DNA of 64,000 nt from Alisma plantago-aquatica (GCA_963693085.1 OY856412.1:1061606744-1061670743), one strand, 5' to 3'; positions 1 to 13,151 are shown, counted from the stretch's first letter. Numbers and translations: made by a program. The notes: a model not told the origin generated them from the letters alone.

Positions 1-1153
1 TAGCTGATCCCCCTGGGGCTGCCGCGGATTCTCCTGGCCTTTAACAAGACCACACTGCCACCTTCCGTGCTCTAGGGATAGCACTACACTTTCTTGGTTA
101 GGGTTTGTAAGGAAAGGAACAAGAAGATGAAGAAGGGTGATATAGCTACGTGGAATTCCTCTGGATTCATCCCCAAGTCTTCTCCCTTATATAGGGGAAG
201 TCAACGAAGCCCTAGGATGGCTTTCCTTAAAGAAACGAAGTCCCTTTTATAATAGGAATCACTTTCCTTCAAAGAGAAGTAATTCTTCTCTCTCTCTCGC
301 TCTCCTTAGATATTTCCTCTTACTTGGATAATTAGGAATTCAGAAATTATATCTTTTATCTTCTTTGCACTTGCTTTTTAATCTATTGGCACGAAATTGT
401 ATTCTCTTTTATTAGAAAATACTTTCTTTTTAGTAATACCACCTAATTCATTAATAATGCAACACATTATCCTTTTATTTTGCCTTTTTAGTATTTTCTC
501 TTTCTTTCCTCTTTATTGGGACTCCTTGGATCCCAGGAAACTCCATTATTTCGAAATTCTTTTTATTGGATACTTATTATCCTTCTAGATGCATCTAAAT
601 GCATGATTCTTTATTATTTCTCATTATCTTGTTTATTTCTTATTGAAATAGCTCTTTTTGAGGATTTATCTTTATTTCTCTTTTATTTTCTCCATTGGCA
701 CTCCTTTGAATATCAGCAACCTCATGGATATGAAAATTCACCTAGGAATCTCATTTATACCTCTTTCCATTCATTTTCCACATTTTAACATTGTTTTCAT
801 TTTCTTTCTTAATAAAGAAATACATAATTAATCTTTTCTTTTCTTATTGCTTTCTTTTTACAACTTTGGACTCCTTGGAACCCAAGGAACCCAAGAGGCA
901 CGAAATCCTCTTTGTATTTGCCTTCTAGAGGTTTCCACATTATTCTTTTCTCAAATATTCAATTATTCATTACAAATTGAATTTTCTTTGTTATTTGGGC
1001 CCAATAGCCAATAAAGTACACAACACAGACAACAAGTCTATTGTAAACAAAATCCATGTATTCAAAACAAATTATACCATTCTTTGTTCAATTATCTTTA
1101 ATATGAGAAATTACATTTCTCACCCGATGAAACCAAAATTTGGGGTTGTAACA
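1..1153 (-). repeat. Ty3/gypsy-like LTR fragment, minus strand
   Basis: Read on the minus strand, this stretch starts at 1153 with TGTTACAACCCCAA, a form common at the 5' end of plant Ty3/gypsy LTRs, and runs toward position 1. A minus-strand TATA motif lies near 190, about 960 bases in, which fits a U3 promoter followed by transcribed sequence. The sequence is AT-rich and pyrimidine-biased with no credible coding frame; the short frames here are chance. The fragment ends exactly where copia-1 LTR sequence starts, so a deletion or insertion boundary is at 1153/1154. The rest of the element lies outside the window or is lost. An unrelated repeat ending by chance in TAACA is possible. Confidence 0.5.
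187..194 (-). promoter_or_regulatory. TATA box of the minus-strand LTR fragment
   Basis: The minus strand reads CTATATAA, followed downstream by a pyrimidine/purine-rich stretch. Its placement late in the putative LTR suits a retrotransposon promoter. No transcript start is proven. Confidence 0.35.
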
Positions 1154-2098
1154 GATGTCCTAGGCCTCTTAATAAGAGAGACTGAGAAAAGCATGGCCAT
1201 GCACATGTGAGTCAATATGTGATATTGAGATAACATATACTCAGACAATCTACTCTTGATTCAAGAACAAGATTGAGTAATAATGAGGGTGACTGATCCT
1301 TGTCTCTAGTTCAATTTGGACATTAGTGACAAAGGAACTATACAAGAACTGTAACACCATACACAGATTGTAGGTTGAAGTTGTTCCCCAACTTTTCCAT
1401 TTACTTGGGTAGCAATGATATACTACTAGGCACCACTCTTTGCTTGTGATGCCATAAGTTGTTATGGACATTCACTACCAATGTAATATGGGACCTATAG
1501 GGTCACACACATAGGTCTTGACCTAGAAGAGGAGATCAGATCTCGAATGACTGTTGAATTAAGTGATAAAGTGTTTAGGCATTTGATTCAGGAAACAAAC
1601 AGGCTGACAACATTGCCAAATGCCCATCTCAAGTGTTGAGACGACCGTCTAGAAATGCCAAATGGTTGTCTCAAGAGTTGAGATGGGTGTCTGGGTGTCT
1701 GGCCTGGTTGTGAGTTGAAATTGGCAATGGAACAAATTGACCAGGCCAAACTAGCTCGACTCGGGTCACCAGACAACGGTTTGGGTGAACCGAGAAGGAC
1801 GTCTCACATGGGTGAGATGGTCCATCTCAGTCAGGGAAGGTTCTAGATGTTTCCCTATTTGTTTTTCTTGAGAAATACTTATTGTATAAGAAAATCAATG
1901 TCTAACATTGATTGGAATTGATTTGCCAAATTTTTAAACAACTGGAAACTACAAAATGGTTGTCTTGCAATAAGAGACAACCATCTCACATGCGAGACGA
2001 CCATTTGGCTCAGCTAAACGACCATTTTAGCTATCACAGGTTGGGAAATTCTAGAATTTTTGCTAAAATTTTTGTTCTTTGGGTCCTTTACACTCCCT
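1154..2098 (+). repeat. copia-1 5' LTR remnant
   Basis: Aligns by eye with the 3' LTR of the same element from about 7403 to about 8350 (for example the shared stretch around 1185-1210 and 7435-7460). It lacks the LTR start, the TATA box region and the LTR end. It ends in a stretch equal to 8330-8350 and then joins sequence that in copia-3 lies about 560 bases inside the element, so LTR end, primer site and first part of the leader are deleted together. The middle (1600-2050) is rich in short self-complementary words built on GAGACGACC and CATCTCA. Confidence 0.8.
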
Positions 2099-3011
2099 AA
2101 GACGAGTTGACTTACTGAAGGACCTTGGAGGACATAATGGACAAGTTGGACCGATCTCCTGGGGGGGCGACCGATCTCTTAGAGGATCCAGCCGATGGTG
2201 GATAGAAGGACCAGATGACTAGTGACACGACCTAACAACTAGCCAGGAGGCGAACTTACCAGTTCAAGGGTTGAACTGATCAACCCAGATTGGCAAGCAA
2301 AAATCTTCATCAACAATAGGTTTATGCATGTGATGTAGACCTATATGACCATAATACCATGTGGATCTGAGGGATTTCATTAGGACTGGCCATGACCATC
2401 GCTTTCATTTATTGCATGTTTTCATTATGGGATATAGCATGTATATGATACGTACTATATATATGGTGATTGGATAAAGTATATATATATACTTATAAAA
2501 CTATCTCAATTAAAATATCAAGTCTTGGATGCTTTCCAAAAGAGGCACATATGAAAAGCTTGATCGACTAAGCGTAGGTTCCACCTCCGTGGGTGCACTG
2601 TCTATCTCATGGAAGTGTGCTGGTAATGATGTAGGTTCTTCCTCCGTGGGGTGCATTATTATCGTGTTGTCTTTTGGGTCAGGCTTGACTGGTGATTCTC
2701 ATAGCGTATGAGCCCAGAGGCATGCATATGATTATGGAAAGGGGTTGCATATATCATCTATCCAGAATTTCATATGATGTAATTGGCATGAGTTGCCTAT
2801 GTTAATGGTTGATTATGTTTGCGGTGTTGATCGGGCCATAGTTGAATCATCTTGGATCTGGCCCACTAGAATATTGTATGCTACAATATTCTAAATTGAT
2901 ATTGAGGGTTATCAATTTGAATAAAATAGTGGGAGTGATAATAATTAAAGACCTAATTATATCATCAAAAGGGCTTTTGATAAATGCAAATTTTATCTCT
3001 TGTAGAATCAA
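2099..3011 (+). other. copia-1 untranslated leader
   Basis: Non-coding sequence between LTR remnant and gag. The second half matches the leaders of copia-2 (about 55140-55882) and copia-3 (about 62160-62916), including the TATATGATACGTACTATAT-like stretch near 2440-2460 and a direct repeat of about 60 bases each starting GTAGGTT (near 2572 and 2631). No reading frame stands out. The leader of such elements carries packaging and dimerisation signals, which may explain its conservation. Confidence 0.6.
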
Positions 3012-6000
3012 ATGGCAAATAAATCATCATGTTTGGACAACTTAAATGAGATTTATTTCCATAACTAGTTTAGGACCTTGAGAAGCGTCCTGCATGATCC
3101 TAAAATACCAGAGCCAATATCCACTCCAAATTCGCCTAAGAATGACATGGATGCTTATTTGAAGCATTCCAATGATGTTATGAACATCAAGAACCTTATG
3201 CTGGGATGTATGAACTATGAGTTGTATAAACAACCTAGTAAGAATGAAAGGTATAATGTCTCTAGGATCTATTTGAGTGCAAACTTAAAGAGGGAGATCC
3301 AGTAGAGCCCCATGTGCTCAATATCATTAGTCATATGGATCATCTTGAGAAACTGGGATTTCCTTTGGGTAAAGAGTTGGCCAGAAATGTGATTTTGCAA
3401 TCATTGCCTAAATCATATAGTCAGTTCATTGAGTGTTATCACTTATGCAACATGGTTGGACCGCTGTCAGAGTTGCTTGACATCTTGATAAATGTTGAAG
3501 AACAAATGAAGAGGGACAAATTTTTGATGATGATCAACGGAGTTCAGTCCAAGGACAAAGGAAAAGCCAAAAAGAGTTTTGTGGCTAAGCTAAGGTCCAA
3601 ATCTTCTGCACTCAAAGTACAGAAAAGGATAAGGGAGCCCAGGAAGATGGAGCAAGGGATAGAGAGCTCTACTTCTGGGGTATATGTTATTGATATTAGC
3701 TTCACTACTTCCTCATCACGGGTACTTGATACCAGATGTGGATTACACATTTGCTCAAATGTGAAGGATCTGAAAAGAAGTAGACCTTTAGAGAAAGGTG
3801 AGGTTGAATTGTGTCTTGCTATTGGCATAAGACTTGCAGCCATCATAGTTGGAACCTATGAGTTAACTCTACAAAGTGGTCTTGTAATAGAGTTAGAGAA
3901 CTACTATTAAGTACCTACCATCAATAGGAACATCATATATGTATCTCTTTTGGACAAGAAAGGATTTGAATTTCTTATAAAGAATGGAAGATGTTTTATT
4001 AGTAAAAATGGGATATTTTATGGCAGTGCCCCAATGTCTTATGGTATTTATTTGATATATCTAGAGATAGGTGTATATAATGTGAATACCAAAAGGCAAA
4101 ACTCAATGACTCAAACAAAACATACCTTTGTCATTGTCGTCTAGGGCACATAAATGAGAATCACATATCTAAACTCCATAAAGATGGTTATCTGGACTCT
4201 TTTCATTTCAAATCAACAAATACATTTGAATCTTGTTTGTTGGGCAAGATGGCTAAGACCCCTTGAGTGGTAACAATGAGAGGTCTGGTGATCTATTAGG
4301 ACTTATACATATTGATGTATGTGGACCTTTTAGAACTACCACTAAATGTGGGTATCAATACTTCATTACCTTCACTTATAACTTTAGTAGGTATGGCTAT
4401 GTTTACTTGATGAAACATAAGTCATAATCTCTTGAAAAGTTCAAGGAGTTTATGAATGGAGTACAAAACCAACTTGGTAAAAGTATTAAGGTACTTCATT
4501 GTGACTGAGGTGGAGAATACTTAAACCAAGAGTTTGAGGACCTTCTTAGAGCCCATGGGATTGTATCCCAGTGGACTCTGCCTGGAACACCTCAGTATAA
4601 TGGTGTATTTGAAAGAAGGAATCACACATTACTAGATATGGTGCGATTAATTATGAGTTTAGTTGAGCTTCCAACTATCTTCTAGGGGCATTCTCAACAA
4701 ACGGTCATGTTTACACTAAATCGAGTACCATCTAAGTCAGTTCAAAAGATACCATATGAGATATGGAATGGGAAGCATCCTAATATGTCTTTTATGAGGA
4801 TTTGGGGTTGTGAAGCTTATGTCAAGAAAATATTTCCTGAAAAGCTTGGACCAAGATCTGATAAATGTTATTTTGTTGGATATCCTAAAGAAACAAGAGG
4901 ATATTACTTTTATTCCCAATATAACAATAAAATGTTTATTGCCAGGGATGCTACATTCCTTGAGATGGACTTCATTTCCAAATGAATTAGTGGGAGAAAG
5001 TGGAACTCGAAGAGGTTTGAGACCAACAAGGAAACATTGAACCAATAGCTGAATTAGAGGAACAAAGAAGTTCAGTGGAATCTCAAATTTCTCATGTAAC
5101 ATAGGAACCTCGAAAATCTAATAGGGCATGCCTTGAACCTGAGAGATATGCATATCTTGTGACTCAGGAAGGTAGTGAATTGCTCATAGATGATGAGCCA
5201 ATTACCTATAAATATGCTATTGAGGGACCAGAGTCTAAGAAATGGCTTGAGGCCATGAGATCTGAGATGACATTCATGCATACCAACAAAGTATGGACTT
5301 TGGTGGATCCACCTGAAGGGGTAAAACCCATAGGGTGCAAGTGGGTCTTCAAGAAGAAGAGTGACATGGATGGAAAAGTTAAAACCTATAAGGGAAGATT
5401 GGTTGCAAAGAGTTTCATACAAGTTCAAGGTGTTGACTATGAAGAAACCTTATCTCCAGTGGCCATGGTTAAATCCATCAGGATCATGCTTTCTATTCCA
5501 ACTTATCATGACAATGAGATTTGGCAAATGGATGTTAAAACTGCATTCCTTAATAGGAATCTTGTTGAGGATTTGTACATCACACAACCTGAGGGGTTTA
5601 TAGGTCCAAAGTTTGCCAATAAAGTTTGTAAGCTACAAAGGTCAATCTACGGATTGAAGCAAGCATCTCGGAGCTAGAATCTTTATTGGCTTTGCTCAAA
5701 AAGAAGATTAACCTTGTGTGTACAAGAAGGTTAGTGGGAGCATAGTAACATTCCTCATATTGTATGTAGATGACATACTATGGATGGGGAATGACATTCC
5801 TACTTTACAAAAGGTAAAGACATGGCTTGGAAATACATTCTATGTGAAAGACTTGGGAGAAGCATCCTACATCATGGGGATAAAGATCTATAGAAATAGA
5901 TCCAGAAGACTTCTCAAACTAAGTCAGAGCACATACATTGACAAAGTGTTAAAGCGGTTCAACATGGAGAACTCAAAGAGAGGAAACCTGCCTACGTGCC

Positions 6001-6751
6001 ATGGTGTCCCCATCTCTAGAGTTCAATGTCCTAGTTCTTGTGAATAAAGGGAACGCATGAGTGTGATTCAATATGCCTCGACAATTGGATCAATCGTGTA
6101 TACAATGTTATGTACCCGTCTAGACGTATCGTATGCCTTGAGCATGAGAGCAGATATCAGTCAGATATAGGTGATGCTCACTGGATAGCTGTAAAGAACA
6201 TCCTTAAGTACTTGAGAAGGAATAAGGACCAGTTCTTGGTCTACGATGGAGAAGAAGAGTTGGTGGTAAAAGGTTACACTGATGCAAGCTTCCAAACTGA
6301 TCATGATGATTACAAATTACAATCGGGATTCATGTTTTGCCTTAACAATGTAGTTGTGAGCTGGAAGAGTTTCAAGCAAGAAATAGTTGCTAATTCTACA
6401 ATAGAGGTTGAGTATATTGTTGCATCAAGTGCAGAAAAGGAGGTTGTATGGATCAACAAGTTCATCACAGAAATTGGGGTCGCTCCTAGCATTAGCGAGG
6501 TAATTGAGCTATATTGTGACAACAATGGAGCTATTACACAAGCTAAGGAACCCATATCACATTAGCACTCAAAGCATATACAAAGGTGGTTCCATCTCAT
6601 ACGAGAAATCGTGCAATGCGAAGATGTGAAGATTTGTAAAGTTCCAACTGAGATCAATGTTGATGATCCCTTAACAAAGGCACTTTCACAACTAAAGCAT
6701 GATGGTCATCTTCGATCACTCTGAATAAGATTCATGGGTGATTGTCTCTAA
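3012..6751 (+). pseudogene. copia-1 gag-pol pseudogene
   Basis: Starts at the ATG aligned with those of copia-2 and copia-3. A Gag core (UBN2-like) is readable at 3314-3600 with the wording LPKSYSQF, a part missing from copia-2/3. The protease active site at about 3725 reads DTR, not DTG. Remnants follow of the integrase zinc region (near 4128-4170), the integrase core (4290-4660), reverse transcriptase (5159-6047, with QMDVKTAF and YVDD) and RNase H (6110-6565). Frames are cut by stops near 3035, 3909, 4143, 4506, 5675, 6045 and 6563 and by frameshifts. One stop (4507-4509) is TGA where copia-2 has CGA, as expected for loss of methylated CpG. No CCHC zinc knuckle is seen after Gag. Not functional. 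Confidence 0.85.
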
Positions 6752-8208
6752 GTACAAATGGGATTCTGCTGGTTATGTATGCCCAAGGAGTCAATCCTGT
6801 GATGATTGTAATAACATATCATGCAAAATGGTTTGATTATTAATAAAAGGCAAGCTTCCAATTTATTATATTTAATTTCGTTTTGAGATAATGATGTAAC
6901 ATTATAAATGTCTAGATAATCATATTATTTAATGATGTATCTAATCAAGTTATTAACCTTGTGTATGAGATCATACAAATTTTAAGAGTACATATACATA
7001 TTCTCATTGTGTCCCTAATCAGTTGTCATTATGGAAGGCTGATAAACAACAATGACACATAAGATCAGAGTGTGAGTTGGTTGATGGCTAAATCACATTA
7101 GTCATGATATGGCAATATCAAACCAATCACATAGATACATGTTAGATAACAGTGTATCGAACAGACCCATTGTGAGACTGACACATGGAAGTCATCATCA
7201 TGGAAGTCGTAGTCAGCTCCATAGTGATGGTGGTTCTTAGACCTGAATTCACTACACTCAACACATGTCATTGGGTACACTTTGACATCATAAAAATAGT
7301 CTTGAAACATAGGTTGTTATAACGGTGATGATTGGGTGGCTTATACACATGGGGATTGACTGTGAGTGATATACATGGGATTTGTCCCTCCTATTTGAGA
7401 GTGATGTCTTAGGCCTCTTGATAAGTGAGACTAAGAAAAGCATGGCCATGCACATGTGACTCAATATATGATATTGAGGTTACATATATCTCAAATAGTC
7501 TGCTCTTGATTCAAGAAAAAGATTGAATAATAACGAGGGTGACTGCTCCATGCCTCTAGTTCAATCTAAACATCAGTGATAAAGGAACTATACAAACACT
7601 ATAACACCATACATAGATTGTAGGTTGAAGTTGTTCCCCAAATTTTCCATTTACTTGGGTAGAAATGAGGTTTGACTAGGCACCACTCTTTGCGTGTGAT
7701 ACCATAAGTTGTTAAGGGCATTAACTGTCAACATAATATGGGACCTATAGGGTTACACACATAGGTCTTGACCTAGAAGAGGAGTTCATATCTCGAGTGA
7801 TAGTACAATTATGTACTAAAGTGTTTAGGCATTTCATTCATGCAACAAATAGGTTGACATCACTACCAAACACCCATCTCAAGTGTTGAGACATCCGTCT
7901 AGAAGTGTCAAACAACCGTCTCAAGAGTTGAGATAGGCGTCTGGGTGTCAGGCCTGGTTGTGAGTTGAAAATGGCAATGGAACGAACTGACCCAGCCAAA
8001 CGGGCTTGACTCGGGTCATCACACAACTGTCTGGGTGAACCGAGATGGCCGAGACACATGGGCGAGATGGTCCAGCTTAGTCGTGGAAGGTTCTAGATGT
8101 TTCCCTATTTGTTTTACTTAAGCAATACTTGTTGCACAAGGAAATCAATGGCTAACATTGATGGAAATTAATTTGCAAAATTCGTACACAAATGGAAACT
8201 ATAAAATG

Positions 8209-8290
8209 GCCATCTCACAGTGTGAGACGACTGTCTCACATGTGAGATGACCATCTAGCTTAGCCAAACGGCCGTTTTGGCTGTCACAGG
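8209..8290. repeat. Foldback repeat cluster in copia-1 LTR
   Basis: Overlapping palindromic words built from CATCTCACA and TGTGAGACGA, then CCAAACGG/CCGTTTTGG, can fold into several small hairpins. The same type of unit occurs at 1960-2040 in the 5' remnant and, with a different core word (CGATCGGCTCA), in the copia-2 LTR. They lie upstream of the TATA box, in U3. Confidence 0.6.
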
Positions 8291-8401
8291 TTATACAATT
8301 TCTAGAATTATTACAAAAATTTGAGTTCTTAGGGTACTTTCCACTCCCGCACATTAATCCCGCATTGGATAGAAATTGGGAACCATGAACCTGGTCTCTA
8401 C

Positions 8402-8410
8402 TATATATAG
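8402..8410 (+). promoter_or_regulatory. LTR promoter TATA box (copia-1 3' LTR)
   Basis: TATATATAG followed by GGGTATTGGGG; the same block occurs at 60975 in the copia-2 LTR, so it is conserved between subfamilies while flanking U3 differs. Transcription would start about 30 bases downstream and read outward into 9003 onward. Confidence 0.55.
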
Positions 8411-9002
8411 AGGGGTATTGGGGGCTTTCCAGAACACAACACAAATAACTAAGAATTAGTTCCTCTGACAACTATTGTCCTCTCTAGTTGTGGTAACCAC
8501 AAGAGCCCAGGCAAGTCCTACCCGACAAGGGAGGGATTGCCACGAGAGAGAACAACTGAGAGTTGTCATTGTGGAGAGCAAGTCAGTGACTAGTACACTG
8601 ATGGAGAGGGACAAATCCTTCCTATCAGGTCCAACAGGATGAGTGGAGTTCTATGCACTCTGTGTGGACTACCATAGAGGTGGGATGTTGTTGTTTGCCA
8701 CTTGGAGGACAACATCAACCAATAGTCCATGACAAGAGGAGCTACCGAAGAAGACGACGTTCGCAACTAGAGTCTGTGGTGCATACCAGAAGGTGCAACA
8801 GTCAAATGAGTCCCAGTGCAATTAGGATTTAGAGTTGCGCATCTATAACGATGATGATTGTTGCTGGACTTGCTCCAGAACCATGTATATCCCATAAACT
8901 ATCCTTCCTGCATTATAATTATTGAAGCGATCTACTGTTTATGGGGGATATGCTAATAAAATTTTAAATTTTGTTGCCTGCTCTGTACCATATTTCCCAA
9001 CA

Positions 9003-9046
9003 ATACATACATATATATAATAAACCAAGTGTCACTGAATAGCCTA

Positions 9047-9101
<55 letters not shown>

Positions 9102-11108
9102 AGTACATGTATTTTAGTTTATACATTACTACGGGTTAATGACCGTGTCTTAAGAATTATTTCAATAAGTGAAATAGGTTGGAAAAAACAAATAGTTGGC
9201 TAATATATCAAAAAGTGTCACCATATAGAAATTTCTAATTAGCTAATAGTATGACCATCATACCATATTAAAGATCATGGAAGATTATTATATGAAAAAT
9301 AAAATATATAATGGTGAAACATAGAAAATCAACATATATCAAAAGTACATGCATTTTTATATAGATCGTTAAAATTTTGAGTCTTATGTTGAGAGAATAT
9401 ATAATTCAAGCTCATCTTGTTAGAGGTATGATTACTCCATATGAACTTACTAAGGTTATTCCCTCATGAAATCATGGATGTAGTTGATAGTGGTGTGTCC
9501 AATCTTGTAAAACTATCCTACCTCTTGAAGACCACCATAAAAGAATTATAGAGCAGTAACTATCAAAATGATTAAATTGTCAAATAAGATCTAAGACTCA
9601 CTAGTTTAGTGAGATGTTGATCTCATGAGTCTATGTAAATAAGGTACATGGTTTCCCTCCAATATTTGAAGAATATAACTCTATGGGGTTTTCAATTCTC
9701 TCTTAGGTTTGGATAACTATAATATTTTAAGAGAGAGTGATATTAATAGGTGTCATGAAAGAAATTTCTAAACATTTTCAAATTTTCTTTCTAGTGATAA
9801 AAATGCAATCGTATCCTTTCTTTAAGTAATTTCATACTTTAAATATTAAATTCTATTTGAAATTTATTTTAGTTTGTTATATAGTTCATAAATGTTTGTT
9901 AATCATAATAAATTAGAATTATGCTCTTTGTGACTTCTCTTTCTTTCTTATGGTTCTTGCTTGGCTTAGTTCTTTGGGGAATGCTTGGATATATTTTTTT
10001 GTTAAACTTTGTCAATAACATTGTTGTGAGGATGGCTAGGTTCCCTTTTGTGGACTTATCTTATTTTAGATATGTATTCTTCTATCATATTTTATGCCCA
10101 TCTCAGGGACATTACATTATTCAAACTTAGTTGATGTTTGAACATTATAGATTTTTATAATGTTATTTTATACATTTTCTCAATATAGGTGGAATTATTT
10201 TTACTACTAATTACAAGATATGGTACATGTGATGGTTAACTTATCCCAAATTTAATAATCACAATCTTCCTCCCAGATTTATCTTAGATCTTCAAGATTG
10301 AGTTTTGAATAAACATCTTCCACTTTCACTTAGTTACTACACCTTAACCTAATTTTGCAACCAATGTGAAAGAATTTAGGTGAGAAAAATGGCAAACCCT
10401 AGATGGAGCAAGGAAAAGGGTGTCCTAAAGGTAAAACAAAATATTCATATGGTTTTTCAAGAATTAAAAAAAATAAAAAGAAAACTAGACTAAATTTTGA
10501 GAAGCATATCCTAGACTTAGTCTCCTATGGTTTCCTACTTAAAATTATATAATAGTCAAAAAGGGGTGTAAGATGATATAAGTAATGGGGTTGTGGTTAA
10601 GAGAGTCCAAGTGAGGTGTAATATGATTTTTAGGTGTTATACTAACAATATACAACTAGATAACATATTTCATAAGATTGTCAACAACAAAGTCATGTGG
10701 TAGGTTGAGTGGATTATATATTATTCATATACACATGTTTCTACAAACACCACTTTACTAACATAAGTAACTAGAACTAGATACCATAATTTAGGAACCA
10801 CAAGTTTATTGAACTCCCAAGTCAGCTGACTTGGATCAACAAAAATCAATCCTCGCTAAAATGACAAACGGTGCTACATTGGTATCGATTCAAATGACTT
10901 TGGCAAGTCATATTAATCTCTTATAATCTCAAGACCTTTTTTCATGTGAAAAGAGTCAAGATCACTATCACAATCAATCTATCCAAATTCAACAATGCAA
11001 TTTGATACAATTCATAGGCCAATGATATGCATAAGAAATTTGTCCTCAAAATTTTAGATATGTGAATTGCTACTCCCTAAGTTTAATATTCTAATTTATG
11101 AAGTTTCC
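9003..11108. other. Unassigned AT-rich DNA between copia-1 and LARD-A
   Basis: No domain or repeat recognised. A 69-codon plus-strand frame at 9921-10130 is hydrophobic but in T-rich DNA and has no supporting context. The end (11104-11108, TTTCC) is the target site of LARD-A; the pre-insertion sequence continues at 19654. Confidence 0.5.
9055..9099. repeat. (TA)n microsatellite
   Basis: About 22 uninterrupted TA units just past the copia-1 3' LTR. Confidence 0.95.
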
Positions 11109-11764
11109 TGTGATGACCCGGAATTTAGGATTCTGATACTCAATATAATATTTGAAATCAGGTTGGGGTAAAATATTTTAATGATGTACCTAGAGGTGTA
11201 ATGTGGTCATATAATGAAAGTTGCACTTTTTGATCAAGAGTTGATGATGAATCGACTTGTATTAAGGTTTACCACTTAGTTATAAGGTCATTTGAGGAAT
11301 GTACTTACATGATCATAGCATAGAATTTTGGCCTCAAACATTGCTAGATGAGAAATTATACGACAAGGGATCCATGTGTAAAATTGGTGATAATTAAAGG
11401 TCCCTATTGGTGGCTATTAAGATATAATGATGTGAACTATTGATTTAAATAAGTTAGAAATAAGTTCAATTTCCACGTAACGTCACAATCCAACCCAATC
11501 AACAGAGGGGCACAAATCTGTTAGTTGTGACAGGCTGAGTAGTGTGGCACACTTATGGCCCTTGGATGCGTCTGAAAGATCACAACCTACCAACATTTTC
11601 AATAGACCAGCTGGTGTATAGGAGACTAAGTCGTGAGGAAGACATATCAAGTGGTTAAGAGTGTTGGGGGATAAGTCTTCAGATCTGCCACAACTCCAGG
11701 AGCAACCCAACTAACCAGACATCATGGACTATAGGGTGAAATCCTTCCTTATCACTCTCATCCC

Positions 11765-12790
11765 TCTTCATCCACAATGCAGCGGCAGTGTTGAGTAACA
11801 ACACCAGGAAGCACAGACGACAATGGTTGTTAATGAGATGCAACCAATGTGAGACCTATAGCCATCGTTCCATGGTCCTGCGGTGGCATTCATGCGCGCC
11901 CAGAATAGAGGCACTAGAAGACATCGAGGAGCAACGAGGGTGATCGTTTGCTCACCGGAGTGGAGGCCGCAGCGGCAGCCACCACCTGCGTCTCGTAGAC
12001 AAGGATCCTTGGAGCAAAAGACCAACCCTGTTACCTCTAGAGTTTTGTCTGGAGCCATCGGAGGTGAGGGCGCCGGACGACGCATGCAGGCGTCAGGCTT
12101 CAGGTGGTGGCGGCCAGACTTGTGGCTCACGCTTGACCATATGAGAAGCGATCTTGGTGGCCGGCAACAATGGAAGACAGCATAAGAGTTGTTGGCACCA
12201 TCATAGGTCGACGAGGAGGATAGGGGTGCCTTTTCTTGCCGGAGTCGACCACGGTCCGGTTGCCCATCGAAAGACGCCCCTTATGGCGGCGCTTGAATGA
12301 GAGGGCGGCGGTGGCGCTGGTAACTCATGGGCACAGCGCACGGAGGATCAGAGTTCGCACAACAGAGGTGTTTTGCCTCCTTCCCCTGCCACATCCAGAA
12401 CCAAGCGACGACGAGCTTGTGGGCGCTAGGGTCTGGAGTTGGGGCTGAGAAATAGAGGAGCCATGGAGACCTTTCTGGGGATGTCGCAGGTAGTGGTGGA
12501 TGAAGAAGCTTGAACGGAGGAGCTGGCGGTGCAGGATCTCAACCGGAGATCATCGCAGTGGTGGCCGTGAAGCGGAGTCCCACAGACTCACAGATCGCGA
12601 GGGCGTGGAGACGTAGCGCCCAGGGGGAACGAAGAAGGAAAGGAGAGGGAGCGGGTGCCTCAGCTTGGTTCAGTGACAAATCAGAGAAAAATGGCCCAAA
12701 TCCTAACTGAACCTAACGGTTCATTCAAGCCAGACCGGCCGGCCCAAGCAAAGGGTGTGTGCCAGCCCTGGAGCCACGTGTCAGCGACCG
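11765..12790. other. GC-rich island inside LARD-A LTR
   Basis: A sharp rise in G+C in an otherwise AT-rich LTR, preceded by a pyrimidine-rich stretch (11740-11770). Overlapping open frames exist on both strands (for example 11883-12185 plus, 12130-11768 minus) and recur in the other LTR copies, but the copies are too young for that to prove coding and some copies carry stops. The related LARD-B LTR has unrelated sequence here. It could be the transcribed leader of the LTR or an acquired genomic fragment; I recognise no protein family in it. Confidence 0.5.
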
Positions 12791-13149
12791 ATTGGCCCAA
12801 TAAAGGAAATACCTCTATAATGCTCAGATCTTCTTTAATTTGTAGTAATTAGCTCGAGCATCAAAAAAAAAAGTGTAATATATCGAAATTCTCAGAAAAA
12901 TGTGTAGAACAATGTGAAAGCCTAATATTATACTTTTGATGCACTAATATCAATGATATCACGTAAGATGTGTAATTCTTATTTCATGGATAATAAATAT
13001 CAAATGATTTTCTAAAATTATGATAACATGTCAGTAAGTCTATAATCATGTTTATAGTTCATATGATGTCAAATATGGTCATGTTGATGTACAAAACCAT
13101 ATAATTTGATTAATATGGCTAATTAGGGCTAATAACCCTAAGTTAAATG

Positions 13150-13151
<2 letters not shown>

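Larger units (their letters stand above)
1154..9002 (+). mobile_element. copia-1: decayed Angela/BARE-type Ty1/copia retrotransposon
   Basis: Order on the plus strand: truncated 5' LTR, leader, gag, protease, integrase, reverse transcriptase, RNase H, complete 3' LTR. Domain order (integrase before reverse transcriptase) is that of Ty1/copia; protein wording matches the Angela/BARE lineage as I recall it. The 5' LTR has lost about its first 636 bases and its 3' third, together with the primer site, so the copy cannot be replicated as it stands. Many stops and frameshifts show it is older than copia-2 and copia-3. A target duplication cannot be checked because the 5' edge is missing; the five bases after the 3' LTR are ATACA. 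Confidence 0.88.
6767..9002 (+). repeat. copia-1 3' LTR, complete
   Basis: Begins TGCTGG and ends CCAACA, an imperfect inverted terminal pair usual for copia LTRs, about 2.24 kb long. It follows a purine-rich tract at 6751-6766 directly after the RNase H stop. It aligns with LTR 59295-61538 but is clearly diverged, so copia-1 belongs to a sister subfamily. It holds a TATA box at 8402 and a cluster of short foldback repeats at 7860-8290. Confidence 0.85.

Noticed and set aside
9921..10130. 69-codon hydrophobic frame, candidate small membrane protein
   Set aside because: T-rich DNA gives hydrophobic frames by chance; no promoter, neighbour or conservation to support it.
11768..12130. 120-codon minus-strand frame in the LARD LTR, kept at 17037-17399 and 26871-27233
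   Set aside because: Copies are very young LTR duplicates, so conservation is expected without selection; no recognised domain; LARD-B lacks it.
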